Shown: positions 23,046-32,657, counted from the first letter of the stretch. The stretch: DNA of 64,000 bases from Pseudomonas chlororaphis (GCF_003731765.1 NZ_MOAL01000004.1:620001-684000), one strand, 5' to 3'. Notes: generated by a model from the letters alone, not told the origin. Numbers and translations are program-made.

Positions 23046-24257
23046 ATGAGTACAAAAAACTGGGTTAAAACCGCCTCCGTCATTCTTTGCGTGAGTACTT
23101 CAATCGCCGCACACGCGGACATCAAAATCGGTGCGCTCTATCCCCTCAGCGGCTCTCTGGCTTTACTCGGCGATGAAAGCTATCGCGGCCTCGAAATAGC
23201 GGTTGCAGAACGTAACGCTGCCGGAGGTTTGAAAGGCGAGCAGATAAAATTGCTCAAAGCCGATGCTGTTGACGCAGGGCAAGCTGTAGGTGCCGCCCGA
23301 AAACTGACGTCTGTTGAAAATGTTACCGCCGTGTTCGGCAGCTATTCCTCTGCGTTGTCGTTCGCTGCCACGCAGGTCACCGAGATGGCCGGCGTGCCGT
23401 ATTTCGAGCTGGGTGCGGTCTCCGACAACATCACCGAGCGGGATCTCAAATACGTCATGCGAAGCAATCCAACCGCGAGGAATTTCGCTGAAGGCACCCT
23501 CACCGCGATTACTCAAATCGTCGGACCCTCGCTCAAAGTCGACCCCAAGCAACTCAAGATCGCCATCATCCACGAGGATGCGCTGTACGGTACAACCATC
23601 GCCGGGTTCCAGAAGCAGCTGGCGCAAGAGCAAGGATTGAATGTGGTCGAAGTGCTTCCGTATTCAGCCAAAGCTGTGGACCTCTCGTCGCTTATCCTTC
23701 GCCTTAAAGGTGCAAAAGCGGACGTGGTATTGCAGACCAGTTACCAGAACGATACGACGCTGTTTTTCCGCCAGATCCGTGAAGCCGGTTACAAACCTAA
23801 AGCGGTGGTCGGCGCAGGTGGCGGATATTCCATGCAGGACACCGTAACGGTTGTCGGCGCTGAAAATATGGAGGGCGTTCTGGATGTGGACTTTCCTCAA
23901 TTTCAAACCAATGAAAAGGGCGCTCCAGGTATCAGCGCGTTCGCCAAAGCCTACAAAGACCGTTTCGGCAGCGAGCCGCGCTCAGGTCACAGCTTGATTA
24001 ACTATGTCGGTGCGAAAGTCTTCCTCGATGCCATGGAAAAAAGCCAGTCGCTGGAGGCTGATGCGATCCGCGCATCGGTGGCGAGTGTGGATATTCCTGT
24101 CGGCGCAACGGCTGCCGGCATTGGGGCAAAGTTCGGTGAGAACGGTCAAAACCAGCGAGCCAATACGGCAATCATGCAATGGCAGGACGGTGCGTTGAAA
24201 ACCGTCTACCCCGAAGCCGCTGCGGTGACCAAAGCCCGTTTTTCCGACCAACCCTGA
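23046..24257 (+). CDS. ABC transporter periplasmic substrate-binding protein (Liv-type)
   Basis: A 403-residue binding protein of the branched-chain amino acid/amide type. A Sec signal peptide ('TASVILCVSTSIAAHA', cut after AHA) is followed by 'DIKIGALYPLSGSLALLGDESYRGLEIAVAERNAAGGL', the classical start of this fold. It captures a substrate in the periplasm; such transporters in catabolic clusters often carry amides, short acids or aromatic acids rather than amino acids. AGGAG precedes ATG 23046. It is the first gene of the ABC operon and lies behind the LacI-type sites. Confidence 0.92.
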   Translation: MSTKNWVKTASVILCVSTSIAAHADIKIGALYPLSGSLALLGDESYRGLEIAVAERNAAGGLKGEQIKLLKADAVDAGQAVGAARKLTSVENVTAVFGSYSSALSFAATQVTEMAGVPYFELGAVSDNITERDLKYVMRSNPTARNFAEGTLTAITQIVGPSLKVDPKQLKIAIIHEDALYGTTIAGFQKQLAQEQGLNVVEVLPYSAKAVDLSSLILRLKGAKADVVLQTSYQNDTTLFFRQIREAGYKPKAVVGAGGGYSMQDTVTVVGAENMEGVLDVDFPQFQTNEKGAPGISAFAKAYKDRFGSEPRSGHSLINYVGAKVFLDAMEKSQSLEADAIRASVASVDIPVGATAAGIGAKFGENGQNQRANTAIMQWQDGALKTVYPEAAAVTKARFSDQP

Positions 24258-24328
24258 AGTCAATAGTCCAGTCGGGGCTCGATCGTTGAGCCTCGCGGAT
24301 TCGTTCGCTCGCAAAGAGGGCGCAAACC

Positions 24329-25204
24329 TTGGAAATTTTCATCCAGCTCCTTTTGAACGGCTTATTGCTCGGTGGCACGTTGGCCATTATCAGCATCGGC
24401 CTGACGCTTATTTTTGGCATCGTCAGGGTGGTCAACTTCGCCCATGGCGAGTTTTTGATGATAGGTCTGTATGCGGTGTATTTGATGAACGCACACTTCG
24501 GGATTCATCCCTATGTGGCGATCATTCCCACAACGATCATTTTGTTTGCTGCCGGCGCCGCGATGCAGCGGTTCATCATTCAGCCTTTACTCAGCGCTGA
24601 AGGGCATATTCAGATTTTTGCGACAGTAGGTGTCTCAATCGCCTTGATGAATGGCGCTCTACTTATCTTCGGTGCCGACGTCATGACCGTTCAGAACGTC
24701 AGCTTTGGCTCCGGCACTGTCAGCCTTGGCGCCTTTCGCGCAAGCAGTGGCCAGTTGATCACTTTCGCGATGTCGCTGGTTCTGGTCGCGGGGTTGCACT
24801 GGTTTCTGCAAAACACCTTCCTGGGCCGAGCCGTTCGGGCCACCGCGCAACATCGAAACGCGGCGCAGTTGATGGGCGTCAACGTGAAGAAGATCTACAT
24901 CTTCGCATTCGGTTTGGGCTGTGCCTGCCTGGGCGTCGCGTCGGGCCTGATTGCGCCTCAATACCCGGTCTTCCCTACTGTAGGGACGTTCTTTGTCCTG
25001 ACCGCCTTTGTGATCGTGGTACTCGGCGGTCTCGGAAGTCTGTCGGGGGCTCTGGTGGGTTCAATGCTGATCGGAATCGTGGACAGCCTTGCAGGTTACT
25101 ACATCGCTCCAGACCTGAAGGAAGTCGTTTATTTCTCGATCTTCCTAGGCATTTTGGTGTTCCGTCCGACAGGTCTGTTTGGTGCCGGTCGCGGGTCTGA
25201 ATAA
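24329..25204 (+). CDS. ABC transporter permease (LivH-type)
   Basis: A 291-residue inner-membrane permease with about eight helices. It starts 'FIQLLLNGLLLGGTLAIISIGLTLIFGIVRVVNFAHGEFLMIG', and the coupling region reads 'RATAQHRNAAQLMGVNVKKIY'. TTG 24329 is the start, preceded by AGAGGG; no ATG is available before the first helix. It pairs with the fused LivM-type permease that follows 11 bases later. Confidence 0.9.
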   Translation: MEIFIQLLLNGLLLGGTLAIISIGLTLIFGIVRVVNFAHGEFLMIGLYAVYLMNAHFGIHPYVAIIPTTIILFAAGAAMQRFIIQPLLSAEGHIQIFATVGVSIALMNGALLIFGADVMTVQNVSFGSGTVSLGAFRASSGQLITFAMSLVLVAGLHWFLQNTFLGRAVRATAQHRNAAQLMGVNVKKIYIFAFGLGCACLGVASGLIAPQYPVFPTVGTFFVLTAFVIVVLGGLGSLSGALVGSMLIGIVDSLAGYYIAPDLKEVVYFSIFLGILVFRPTGLFGAGRGSE

Positions 25205-25215
25205 GGAGAATGGTC

Positions 25216-26997
25216 ATGAATGTTCTGCATCCGCGTGTTTATGTCAGTGTGTTGGTCCTGGCTTTGCTATTGGTCATTCCGCTAACGGTTGGTTCTCCTT
25301 TCGTTTATCACTTGTTCATCTTGATTTGCAGTTATGCGGCGCTCGCGAGTGCGTGGAACATTGTCGGGGGTTTTGCCGGTCAACTCTCACTGGGTCATGC
25401 GGTGTTTTATGGTGTTGGGGCTTATACAACCACGCTGCTGATAATCAACTTCGGCATTAGTCCTTGGGTCGGGATGTTCGTTGGCGCGATCCTGTCGTCG
25501 ATCGTGGCGGTGTTAATCAGTTGGCCTTGCTTCAGATTACGCGGACCGTTTTTTGCCCTGGCGACGATTGCTGTCCTCGAAGTCGTGCGGTTGATGGCCA
25601 TCAATCAACATGACGTGACCGGCGGTGCTGCTGGTTTGGGTGTACCACTCAAATTGGGCGTCGAGTGGATGTTGTTTCGCCCGCGCTGGCCCTATTTGCT
25701 GATCGCCTTTGGCTTTCTGATCATTACTCTGGCGGTGTCCTGGAAGATCAAAAATTCGCGATTGGGGTATTACCTGATTGCTGTTCGCGAGCGTGAAGAC
25801 GCCGCGCATGCGGTCGGCGTGAATTCGGTCAAAGTCAAATTGATTGCTGTCGTCTTATCGGCCTTCATCACCAGTCTGGTGGGCAGTTTCCATGCGATGT
25901 ACCTGACCTTTATTGAGCCCGGCTCAATGTTCTCGCTGGATATGTCGATTCAGATTGCCATGTTTGCTCTGATTGGCGGACTGGGCACTGTCTCGGGGCC
26001 GTTGATTGGTACGTTGTTGGTATTGCCATTGGCGGAGCTTGCGCGCGGTTGGCTGGGCGATATGGGCAGTGGTGTTCATGGTCTGGTCTACGGCATTGTT
26101 CTGGTCGTCGTGGTACTCACTATTCCGCAGGGGCTGGTGGGGCGATTTGGGGCACGTGTATTTGGCTGGATCGACTCATTGCCCGGTGGACGTCGGCCCG
26201 TTACGGTTGCTACCAGGTCAATTAAATCCCAAGCGTCTGAACCGCAATTGGTAATGAACGGCGAACCCATTCTGGTTGCTGAAAATCTCCACAAGTTCTT
26301 TGGCGGACTGCATGCGACCAACGATGTGTCGCTGAGCTTGGCCGAAGGCGAAATTGTCGGTGTGATCGGTCCAAATGGCGCGGGTAAGACCACGGTATTC
26401 AATCAGCTCTCTGGTTTCCTTTTGCCCTCCAAAGGCCAGGTCAAGGTTCGCTTGCGCAATGGTGAATGGGTTACCCCGAGCAGCCCGGCCGAGTTCGCCA
26501 AAGCCGGTATCGGACGCACCTTTCAGATTGTTCAACCGTTCGCTGATCTAAGCGTCTGCGAAAACATCATGCTGGGTGCCTTCATGCACACGGCTGATGC
26601 CAAGGAGGCGAGGGCGGTCGCGGAGCAAGTGGCTGAGCTGACCGAACTCTCCAACCTGCTGGACACTCGGGCACGCAACCTCACCGTTGGCGGGATGAAG
26701 CGACTTGAAATGGCCCGTGCTCTGGCAACTCGTCCGCGAATCTTGTTGCTGGACGAAGTGATGGCCGGACTCAACCCAACTGATGTGGCCAAGGCGATAG
26801 CTGTTATTCGCAGAGTCCGCGATTCAGGTGTCAGTGTTCTGATGATCGAACACCTCATGCAAGCAACGATGAGCCTGTCGGACCGCATCATCGTAATCAG
26901 TTCCGGAACCCTTCTCATGCAAGGTGCGCCGAAGGATGTCATCAGCGATCCACAGGTCATCGAAGCCTATCTCGGCAAGGAGTACAGCCATGCTTAA
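25216..26997 (+). CDS. Fused ABC permease (LivM-type) and ATPase (LivG-type)
   Basis: 593 residues in one frame. Residues 1 to about 325 are a LivM-type permease ('AALASAWNIVGGFAGQLSLGHAVFYGVGAY', coupling helix 'REREDAAHAVGVNSVKVKL'); after a linker, residues about 350-593 are a LivG-type ATPase with Walker A 'GPNGAGKTT' near residue 385, a signature read as 'LTVGGMKRLEMARALA' and Walker B 'ILLLDEVMAGLNP'. LivM and LivG are usually separate genes. ATG 25216 has AAGGAG at 7-base spacing; the ATG at 25210 is too close to it. It overlaps the LivF gene by 8 bases. Confidence 0.92.
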   Translation: MNVLHPRVYVSVLVLALLLVIPLTVGSPFVYHLFILICSYAALASAWNIVGGFAGQLSLGHAVFYGVGAYTTTLLIINFGISPWVGMFVGAILSSIVAVLISWPCFRLRGPFFALATIAVLEVVRLMAINQHDVTGGAAGLGVPLKLGVEWMLFRPRWPYLLIAFGFLIITLAVSWKIKNSRLGYYLIAVREREDAAHAVGVNSVKVKLIAVVLSAFITSLVGSFHAMYLTFIEPGSMFSLDMSIQIAMFALIGGLGTVSGPLIGTLLVLPLAELARGWLGDMGSGVHGLVYGIVLVVVVLTIPQGLVGRFGARVFGWIDSLPGGRRPVTVATRSIKSQASEPQLVMNGEPILVAENLHKFFGGLHATNDVSLSLAEGEIVGVIGPNGAGKTTVFNQLSGFLLPSKGQVKVRLRNGEWVTPSSPAEFAKAGIGRTFQIVQPFADLSVCENIMLGAFMHTADAKEARAVAEQVAELTELSNLLDTRARNLTVGGMKRLEMARALATRPRILLLDEVMAGLNPTDVAKAIAVIRRVRDSGVSVLMIEHLMQATMSLSDRIIVISSGTLLMQGAPKDVISDPQVIEAYLGKEYSHA

Positions 26998-27694
26998 GCT
27001 CAACAACATCCATTGCGGATATGGCGGTACTGAAATTCTTCGTGGCGTTTCTTTCGAGGTCAATGCCGGTGAAGTCGTGACCATCGTCGGTGCGAACGGA
27101 GCGGGTAAAACCACGACCTTGCGCAGCCTGTGCGGAATCGTCACTCCCTCCCAGGGCACTATCGAGTTCGAAGGGCAGCGCATTGACGGAAATCGCCCGG
27201 ATCAAATTGTCGATGCTGGCCTGACGTTGATACCGGAAGGGCGTCAATTGTTTCCGTTCATCAGCGTGCGCGACAACCTGTTGATGGGCGCCTACAAACG
27301 CAGCGCTCGCAAGGGTTACAAGCAGCGTCTCGACGATGTTCTGGATCTTTTTCCACGGGTTCGTGAGCGCCTGGATCAGAACGCGGGAACGCTCTCGGGT
27401 GGTGAGCAACAGATGGTTGCCATTGCACGTGGCCTGATGGCCGAACCCAAGCTGTTGATGTTCGACGAACCGTCCCTGGGTTTATCACCCCTGTTGGTCT
27501 CACAGGTTTTCGAGATCATCAACAAGATTCTGGAATTGGGAACAACCGTGCTGATTGTCGAGCAAAACATCGTCCACACACTGCGTATCGCGCATCGAGG
27601 CTACGTACTCGAAAACGGCGAGGTGGTGCTGAGCGGCACGGGCCAGGAGCTTCTCGATAACCCGCATGTCAAGCGCGCCTACCTTGGGCTCTGA
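26990..27694 (+). CDS. ABC transporter ATPase (LivF-type)
   Basis: A 234-residue ATPase: Walker A 'GANGAGKTT', Q-loop region, signature 'LSGGEQQMVAIARGLMAEP', Walker B 'LLMFDEPSLGL', and the LivF-type C-terminus ending 'NPHVKRAYLGL'. It forms the second ATPase half of the transporter. ATG 26990 has AAGGAG upstream, inside the end of the fused gene (8-base overlap), indicating translational coupling. 57 bases separate it from the SDR gene. Confidence 0.93.
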   Translation: MLKLNNIHCGYGGTEILRGVSFEVNAGEVVTIVGANGAGKTTTLRSLCGIVTPSQGTIEFEGQRIDGNRPDQIVDAGLTLIPEGRQLFPFISVRDNLLMGAYKRSARKGYKQRLDDVLDLFPRVRERLDQNAGTLSGGEQQMVAIARGLMAEPKLLMFDEPSLGLSPLLVSQVFEIINKILELGTTVLIVEQNIVHTLRIAHRGYVLENGEVVLSGTGQELLDNPHVKRAYLGL

Positions 27695-27751
27695 TCGAGT
27701 CGACTTATGGCTGTGCACTTATTAACTCCGCAACAAAGATGAGAACTTGCT

Positions 27752-28522
27752 ATGAAAAACTCTAGACACTCCGGGCGCGTCGTTTTGGTGACTGGGGCCG
27801 GTGGCGGTATTGGTGCAGCCATCGCTGAGTTGTATTGCCAGGAAGGCGCCGCTGTCGCCTTGATCGATTCCGATGCAGTGAAGGTGCAGCAACAGGCTGA
27901 GCTACTGCGTGAGGCTGGGTTTACCGTTGGCTGGGCAAAAGCTGATGTGGGTGATTATCAAGAGTGCGCTGATGCCTGTGACCGTTTGAGCCTTGAGCTG
28001 GGCCCTATCGATACCTTGATTAACAACGCCGGTATCTCGCCGAAGCACGATGGCGCACCCGCGGCGATTTGGACAATGAGTCCTGAAGAGTGGCAGCGAG
28101 TTGTCAACATCAACCTTAACGGTTCATTCAACCTTGTCCGGGTTTTGACGCCTGGCATGGTGGAGCGTGGCTTTGGGCGCATCGTCAATATGTCCTCAGT
28201 GGCAGGCAGCGCATTTTTACCGATTGTGGCTGCTCACTACAGCGCTACCAAGGCCGCCATCATTGGTTTTACCCGTCATCTGGCCGGTGAGCTAGGGCCG
28301 TTCGGGATCACGGCGAATGCTTTAGCACCTGGGCGGATCGAAACCCCGTTGCTTAAGACTGTTTCGGCGCAAGCCAACCAGGCTGTTGTCGATGAGACGC
28401 CTCTGCGTCGATTGGGAACACCGCTTGAAGTAGCCAGGGCAGCGTGTTTCCTCACTTCGAATGAAAGCGATTTTATTACAGGCCAAGTCGTTGATGTGGC
28501 GGGCGGATGGTTGATGCGGTAG
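27752..28522 (+). CDS. Classical SDR family dehydrogenase
   Basis: A 256-residue short-chain dehydrogenase with 'VTGAGGGIGAAIAE', 'NNAGIS', catalytic Ser in 'NMSSVAGS', and Y163-S-A-T-K167. The C-terminal 'ITGQVVDVAGGWLM' is typical. It oxidises an alcohol or reduces a ketone with NAD(P). It is probably transcribed with the ABC transporter in front and the glycerol-dehydrogenase-like gene behind, and would act on the imported compound or a later intermediate. Confidence 0.9.
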   Translation: MKNSRHSGRVVLVTGAGGGIGAAIAELYCQEGAAVALIDSDAVKVQQQAELLREAGFTVGWAKADVGDYQECADACDRLSLELGPIDTLINNAGISPKHDGAPAAIWTMSPEEWQRVVNINLNGSFNLVRVLTPGMVERGFGRIVNMSSVAGSAFLPIVAAHYSATKAAIIGFTRHLAGELGPFGITANALAPGRIETPLLKTVSAQANQAVVDETPLRRLGTPLEVARAACFLTSNESDFITGQVVDVAGGWLMR

Positions 28523-28610
28523 CGACTGAGTCGTCAGAAATAATGAGTCTGAAAAGAGCCTTTGATCACTTGGCTTCAAGCAGTAATCACTTGTGTAGAG
28601 AGCGTCGGTC

Positions 28611-29726
28611 ATGGTCAAAACGATGGGATTCCCAGGGCGATACGAGCAAGGTCCTGGCGCTTTGAATCAGTTGGGCAGAGTGCTGACCGACATGGGACGG
28701 TCTCGTCCGCTCGTAGTGTGCGATGAGTTTGTCGCCACGCATTTGTGGCCTGAGGTTGGCAATGCCTTAAAGGCGCATGGCTTCGAGCCTTTGCATATTG
28801 AGTTCCCGGGTGAGTGCACGCACGCAGCCATTGCGCAGTTGTCTGGACAAGCATTGAGCCACTCGCCAGACACAATTATTGCGTTGGGTGGGGGGAAGAC
28901 GATTGATACGGCCAAGGGGCTGGCGGTGAATCTAAACGTCCCCATCATCGTGTGCCCGACCATTGCGTCGAGTGACGCGCCGACCAGTCGGCTGATCGTG
29001 CTCTACGATGAGCATCACAAAGTGGTGGAGGTGGAGTACCTGAAGATGAACCCTTCAGCGGTCATCGTTGACACCCATGTCATCGCTCAGGCTCCGGCTC
29101 GGTTCTTTGCTGCGGGCATTGGCGATGCTATCAGTAAAAAATTCGAAGCCCACCAATGCCATTCCGCAGGCGGCAATAATTCCTTTGGAACACCGGCGTT
29201 GCATACCGCGTTAATGCTGACCGATATGGTTTTTGACACGCTGATGCAATACGGCGTGTCGGCATACCAGGCGGTTTGTCGTAACGAGGTGACTGACGAC
29301 GTCGAGCGGGTAATAGAGGGCACCGTCTTGATCAGTGGTGTGGGTTTTGAAAGTGGCGGTCTGTCTCTGTCCCATGCGCTGGTACGTGGATTGACGGCCA
29401 TTCCGGCCATGGCCTCGATGCTTCACGGTGAGTTGGTTGCCTTCGGCACGCTGGTGCAGATGGCGGTAGAGGGGCGTCCTGTTGAGGAGATCAATAAGGT
29501 TGCCCGTCTGTTGCATGACGTAAAGCTGCCCGTGACGTTCGCTGAGCTTGGCCAGATCATACCGTTTACCACGGCGCAAATCAGCACAGTGGTTGACGCC
29601 ACCTTGTCAGCTGCCTACGCCAAAAATATGAATCCACCGTTGGACTACGAACGCCTCGTTAATGGTTTGGCAACGGCTGACAACATCGGCTCACGCTTGA
29701 CTAGCGTGAGGTCCTACGCCTTGTGA
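28611..29726 (+). CDS. Glycerol dehydrogenase-like metal-dependent alcohol dehydrogenase
   Basis: A 371-residue protein of the GldA side of the iron/zinc alcohol dehydrogenases. It has the NAD-binding 'IIALGGGKTIDTAKGLA', 'CPTIASSDAPTSRLIVLYDE', metal-binding Asp in 'AGIGDAISKKFEA', and the His pair in 'LSHALVRGLTAIP' and 'MLHGELVAFGTLVQM'. GldA oxidises vicinal diols such as glycerol to hydroxyketones; a diol or hydroxyketone intermediate would suit the dihydroxyacetophenone-dioxygenase-like gene downstream. The exact substrate is unknown. Confidence 0.88.
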   Translation: MVKTMGFPGRYEQGPGALNQLGRVLTDMGRSRPLVVCDEFVATHLWPEVGNALKAHGFEPLHIEFPGECTHAAIAQLSGQALSHSPDTIIALGGGKTIDTAKGLAVNLNVPIIVCPTIASSDAPTSRLIVLYDEHHKVVEVEYLKMNPSAVIVDTHVIAQAPARFFAAGIGDAISKKFEAHQCHSAGGNNSFGTPALHTALMLTDMVFDTLMQYGVSAYQAVCRNEVTDDVERVIEGTVLISGVGFESGGLSLSHALVRGLTAIPAMASMLHGELVAFGTLVQMAVEGRPVEEINKVARLLHDVKLPVTFAELGQIIPFTTAQISTVVDATLSAAYAKNMNPPLDYERLVNGLATADNIGSRLTSVRSYAL

Positions 29727-29787
29727 TTCGGCTTTAATCGACGGCCGCCGGGCTGTTTTACAAATACAAAAAAGTGAGATCGAAAAA

Positions 29788-30750
29788 ATGAACGAAAAAA
29801 CCGTGCCTCATGTTCACGAACTGCTTAAAGACTCTCCTAAAAACTGGGGCAAGTGGGGCCCGGATGACGAGGTAGGCGCTCTTAACTATTTGACTGGCGT
29901 TGAAGTGCTCAAGGGCATTGCTGAGGTCAAGCAAGGCAAGACCTTCACCTTGCAGGTCCGAATGGCCGATCCTAAGGGCGATCCGATCTGGCCTGGGCGT
30001 TCGCAGCCCAAACGCATGAATATTATGGACAGAGGTCATTACAACTGCGGCAAAGGCCCACACTTTCCTGGCTCTTATGAGTTTGCTGATGACGTGATGT
30101 TTTTCCATCTCCAAGGATCGACTCAATACGATGCCCTGGGTCACGTTTGGTATGACGATCAAATCTGGAACGGCTATGACGCCGATACCACGATCGGTTC
30201 ATTGGCCAAGGCCAGCGTTGCACCGATCGGAGAACGAGGTGTTGTCGGGCGAGGCATTCTGATCGACATGGCGCGTTATCGTGGCAAAGACGTCCTTGAC
30301 CCTGGCGAGACGTTTAATCATGTGGACTTGATGAAGGCCGCTGAAGCTCAAGGCGTGACGATTCAGAAACGCGACATCCTGATCATCAGAACCGGCTGGA
30401 TCGGGTCCTTTTACTATCGGGATCCAGAAGAGTTTTATAAGGACTTCATCGAGCCGGGTCTTACCTACAGCCCTGAGTTGGTCAACTGGTTCCACGAGAT
30501 GGAAATTCCTAACCTGGTCACCGACACCATCGCCAACGAAGTGACAGTCGATCCCGTCTCGGGAGTGGCACTGCCTCTGCACAATGCCCTGATGCGTAAC
30601 CTGGGCATCACGCTGACGGAGATCGCGCAGCTGGATCCTCTTGCAGCGGATTGCGCCGCCGACAATCAGTGGACGTTCCTCTATACCGCAGCGCCTTTGA
30701 AAGTGGTTGGCGGTACTGGGGCGCCCGTCAACCCGATCGTTATCAAATAG
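29788..30750 (+). CDS. Cyclase family protein (kynurenine formamidase-like)
   Basis: A 320-residue metal hydrolase of the PF04199 family. The metal motif, usually H-x-G-T-H-x-D-x-P-x-H, here reads 'HLQGSTQYDALGHV' (Q for the second His, as in the longer 'STQxDxLxH' subfamily). Family members hydrolyse amides, lactones or cyclic intermediates. No signal peptide is seen. GTGAGA lies before ATG 29788. It closes the ABC-SDR-dehydrogenase operon, followed by a clear terminator. Confidence 0.87.
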   Translation: MNEKTVPHVHELLKDSPKNWGKWGPDDEVGALNYLTGVEVLKGIAEVKQGKTFTLQVRMADPKGDPIWPGRSQPKRMNIMDRGHYNCGKGPHFPGSYEFADDVMFFHLQGSTQYDALGHVWYDDQIWNGYDADTTIGSLAKASVAPIGERGVVGRGILIDMARYRGKDVLDPGETFNHVDLMKAAEAQGVTIQKRDILIIRTGWIGSFYYRDPEEFYKDFIEPGLTYSPELVNWFHEMEIPNLVTDTIANEVTVDPVSGVALPLHNALMRNLGITLTEIAQLDPLAADCAADNQWTFLYTAAPLKVVGGTGAPVNPIVIK

Positions 30751-30762
30751 TATCGACGCTTT

Positions 30763-30788
30763 AGGGGATCTTCGGATCCCCTCTTTTT
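30763..30788 (+). terminator. Intrinsic terminator after the cyclase gene
   Basis: AGGGGATC-TTCG-GATCCCCT followed by C and five T; a UUCG loop on an 8-bp stem. Confidence 0.88.
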
Positions 30789-30924
30789 AGTGCGCTCGAC
30801 TCATCCCCTCCCATTTGAAAAATTGTTAGCATGACGATCGGTCCTACCTCGATAAACCGAGTCATGGATGCCGATTGGCGACGATCGTCAATCACCGTGC
30901 CGATCCAGGAATGCTGACCTTCTG

Positions 30925-31944
30925 ATGAAAAACAATGAAAAGCCCAAACTTAAAGACGTTGCCGAATTGGCGGGTGTATCCATTGGCAGTGCATCCCGGG
31001 CGCTCTCAACTCCTCATTTAGTAAAAACCGCGACGCTCGAAAAAGTTGTGGCGGCGGTCCGCAAGCTTGGTTATGTCCGAGATGGAGCAGCAAGGGCACT
31101 CGCGTCGCGTAGAACCTACAGCATTGGGGCTATCTTCCCCACGTTCAACAACCCGGTCTTCGCCGAAGCGGTTCAGGCCCTTCAGCAACGCCTCAATGTG
31201 TTGGGTTACCATCTGATCATTTCGGCCCATGAATATGATCAGGAGCGCGAGGTGGTCAATGTGCGCAATATGATTGAGCGCGGCATTGAGGGATTGCTAC
31301 TAGTAGGTACGGAGCATAGCCCGGCGGTGTATGACACGCTGAATGCCTCGCAGTGCCCCTTCATCCTGATGTGGTCACTGGACGGCGCTCATACTCATCA
31401 TTGCGTTGGTTTTAGCAATGAAGAGGGGGGGCGTATGGTGGCTAAGCATCTTTTGGATCTAGGCCACAAGGATATTGCAATGATCAGCGGGGTTGTCGCC
31501 TACAACGAGCGGGCTCGATACCGGCTCAAGGGGGTTACAGAGACGTTAAACGAAGCAGGGATAGCGCTGGCCGCCCACCAGGTGATTCAACAACCGTTTA
31601 CGCTGGAGGGCGGCCGGGCAGGGCTCAGGATGGCGATGGAACTGACACCACGGCCTACTGCAATTGTCTGTAGTACAGACGTGACCTGCATAGGTGCTAT
31701 TGCGGAGGCGCGATTACTAGGTCTCCGTGTGCCCACAGAGTTGTCTATTACTGGTTTTGATGACATTGATTTCGCGGCGGTCTCGGTACCCGCTCTCACG
31801 ACTGTATCTGTGCCCTCAACTGACATTGGCATCAGTAGCGCTAATAATATTGTTGCAATGATTGAAGGTCGCCCGATTGCCAAACGTGAGCGAGTTCAAA
31901 TCGACCTTGTAGTAAGGCAGAGTACCGCCCCAATTAAGCCCTGA
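30925..31944 (+). CDS. LacI family transcriptional regulator
   Basis: A 339-residue repressor with N-terminal 'KLKDVAELAGVSIGSASRALSTPHLVKTATLEKVVAAVRKLGYV', hinge 'ARALASRRT' and a sugar-binding-protein-like effector domain. ATG 30925 is right before the HTH; the ribosome site is weak. In catabolic islands LacI-type proteins often sense an aromatic or hydroxy-acid intermediate. The CG-centred palindromes at 22892 and 22991 before the ABC operon fit its recognition type; no equivalent site was seen before its own gene or the cupin gene. Confidence 0.92.
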   Translation: MKNNEKPKLKDVAELAGVSIGSASRALSTPHLVKTATLEKVVAAVRKLGYVRDGAARALASRRTYSIGAIFPTFNNPVFAEAVQALQQRLNVLGYHLIISAHEYDQEREVVNVRNMIERGIEGLLLVGTEHSPAVYDTLNASQCPFILMWSLDGAHTHHCVGFSNEEGGRMVAKHLLDLGHKDIAMISGVVAYNERARYRLKGVTETLNEAGIALAAHQVIQQPFTLEGGRAGLRMAMELTPRPTAIVCSTDVTCIGAIAEARLLGLRVPTELSITGFDDIDFAAVSVPALTTVSVPSTDIGISSANNIVAMIEGRPIAKRERVQIDLVVRQSTAPIKP

Positions 31945-32120
31945 TATCAACGGCTAGCTGCCTAGCGGAAAAATTTCTATCCCTATGACTGTGCGTCACA
32001 GGTGGTGTGAATTTGTAGCTATTTTCATCGAGGGGGCACTGCCATAACCTTTCAGTCAGCCGAAATCAGAGTGCAATCATCGTGCTGTGAGTTCGTGAAT
32101 AAAAACTGAGAGGCCTAAGA

Positions 32121-32657
32121 ATGAATACTCCTGTAAAGCCTGATGAGCTAGCAATTCCGTACCAGTTGCCCCAAGTTCCTTACATGACGCCAGACATGGT
32201 TCACCCTGGTGTAATGACACAGTGGTTGGAAGATGATGAGTTGTGGGTTCCAGTAACCAAATCAGTTTCGTTCAAGCCGCTTCTGCTCAATACCAGTGGC
32301 GGTTATTACATTAACCTGCTGCGTGTGCGTCAATCTGGAGTGCTTTCTCGTCACCGCCACACCGGCGGAGTACATGCGATCGTCCTCAAAGGTCGCTGGT
32401 ATTACCTGGAGCACGATTGGGTCGCTGAAGAAGGCTCTTTCGCCTATGAGCCTCCAGGTGAAACCCACACGCTTTTTGTGCCCGAAGACGTTGAAGAAAT
32501 GATCACTTGGTTCCACGTCCAAGGTGGCTACACCTACGTCGATCCTCAAGGGGTCGCAGTAGGTTACGAGGACGTTTTCACCAAGCTTGAAGCCGCGCGT
32601 GCTCATTACAAAACGCTGGGCTTGCCAGACGACTATATTGAGCAGTTCATCCGTTAA
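32121..32657 (+). CDS. Cupin protein, 2,4'-dihydroxyacetophenone dioxygenase family
   Basis: A 178-residue single cupin. The metal site is 'LSRHRHTGGVHAIVLKGRWYYLEHDW', with 'HRH' and a later His, followed by 'PPGETHTLFVPED'. It matches the family of 2,4'-dihydroxyacetophenone dioxygenase, an iron enzyme that cleaves the C-C bond beside the keto group to give an acid and formate. GAGAGG precedes ATG 32121. It is single between terminators, downstream of lacI, and could be the key cleavage step of the island; homologs of other function exist. Confidence 0.8.
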   Translation: MNTPVKPDELAIPYQLPQVPYMTPDMVHPGVMTQWLEDDELWVPVTKSVSFKPLLLNTSGGYYINLLRVRQSGVLSRHRHTGGVHAIVLKGRWYYLEHDWVAEEGSFAYEPPGETHTLFVPEDVEEMITWFHVQGGYTYVDPQGVAVGYEDVFTKLEAARAHYKTLGLPDDYIEQFIR

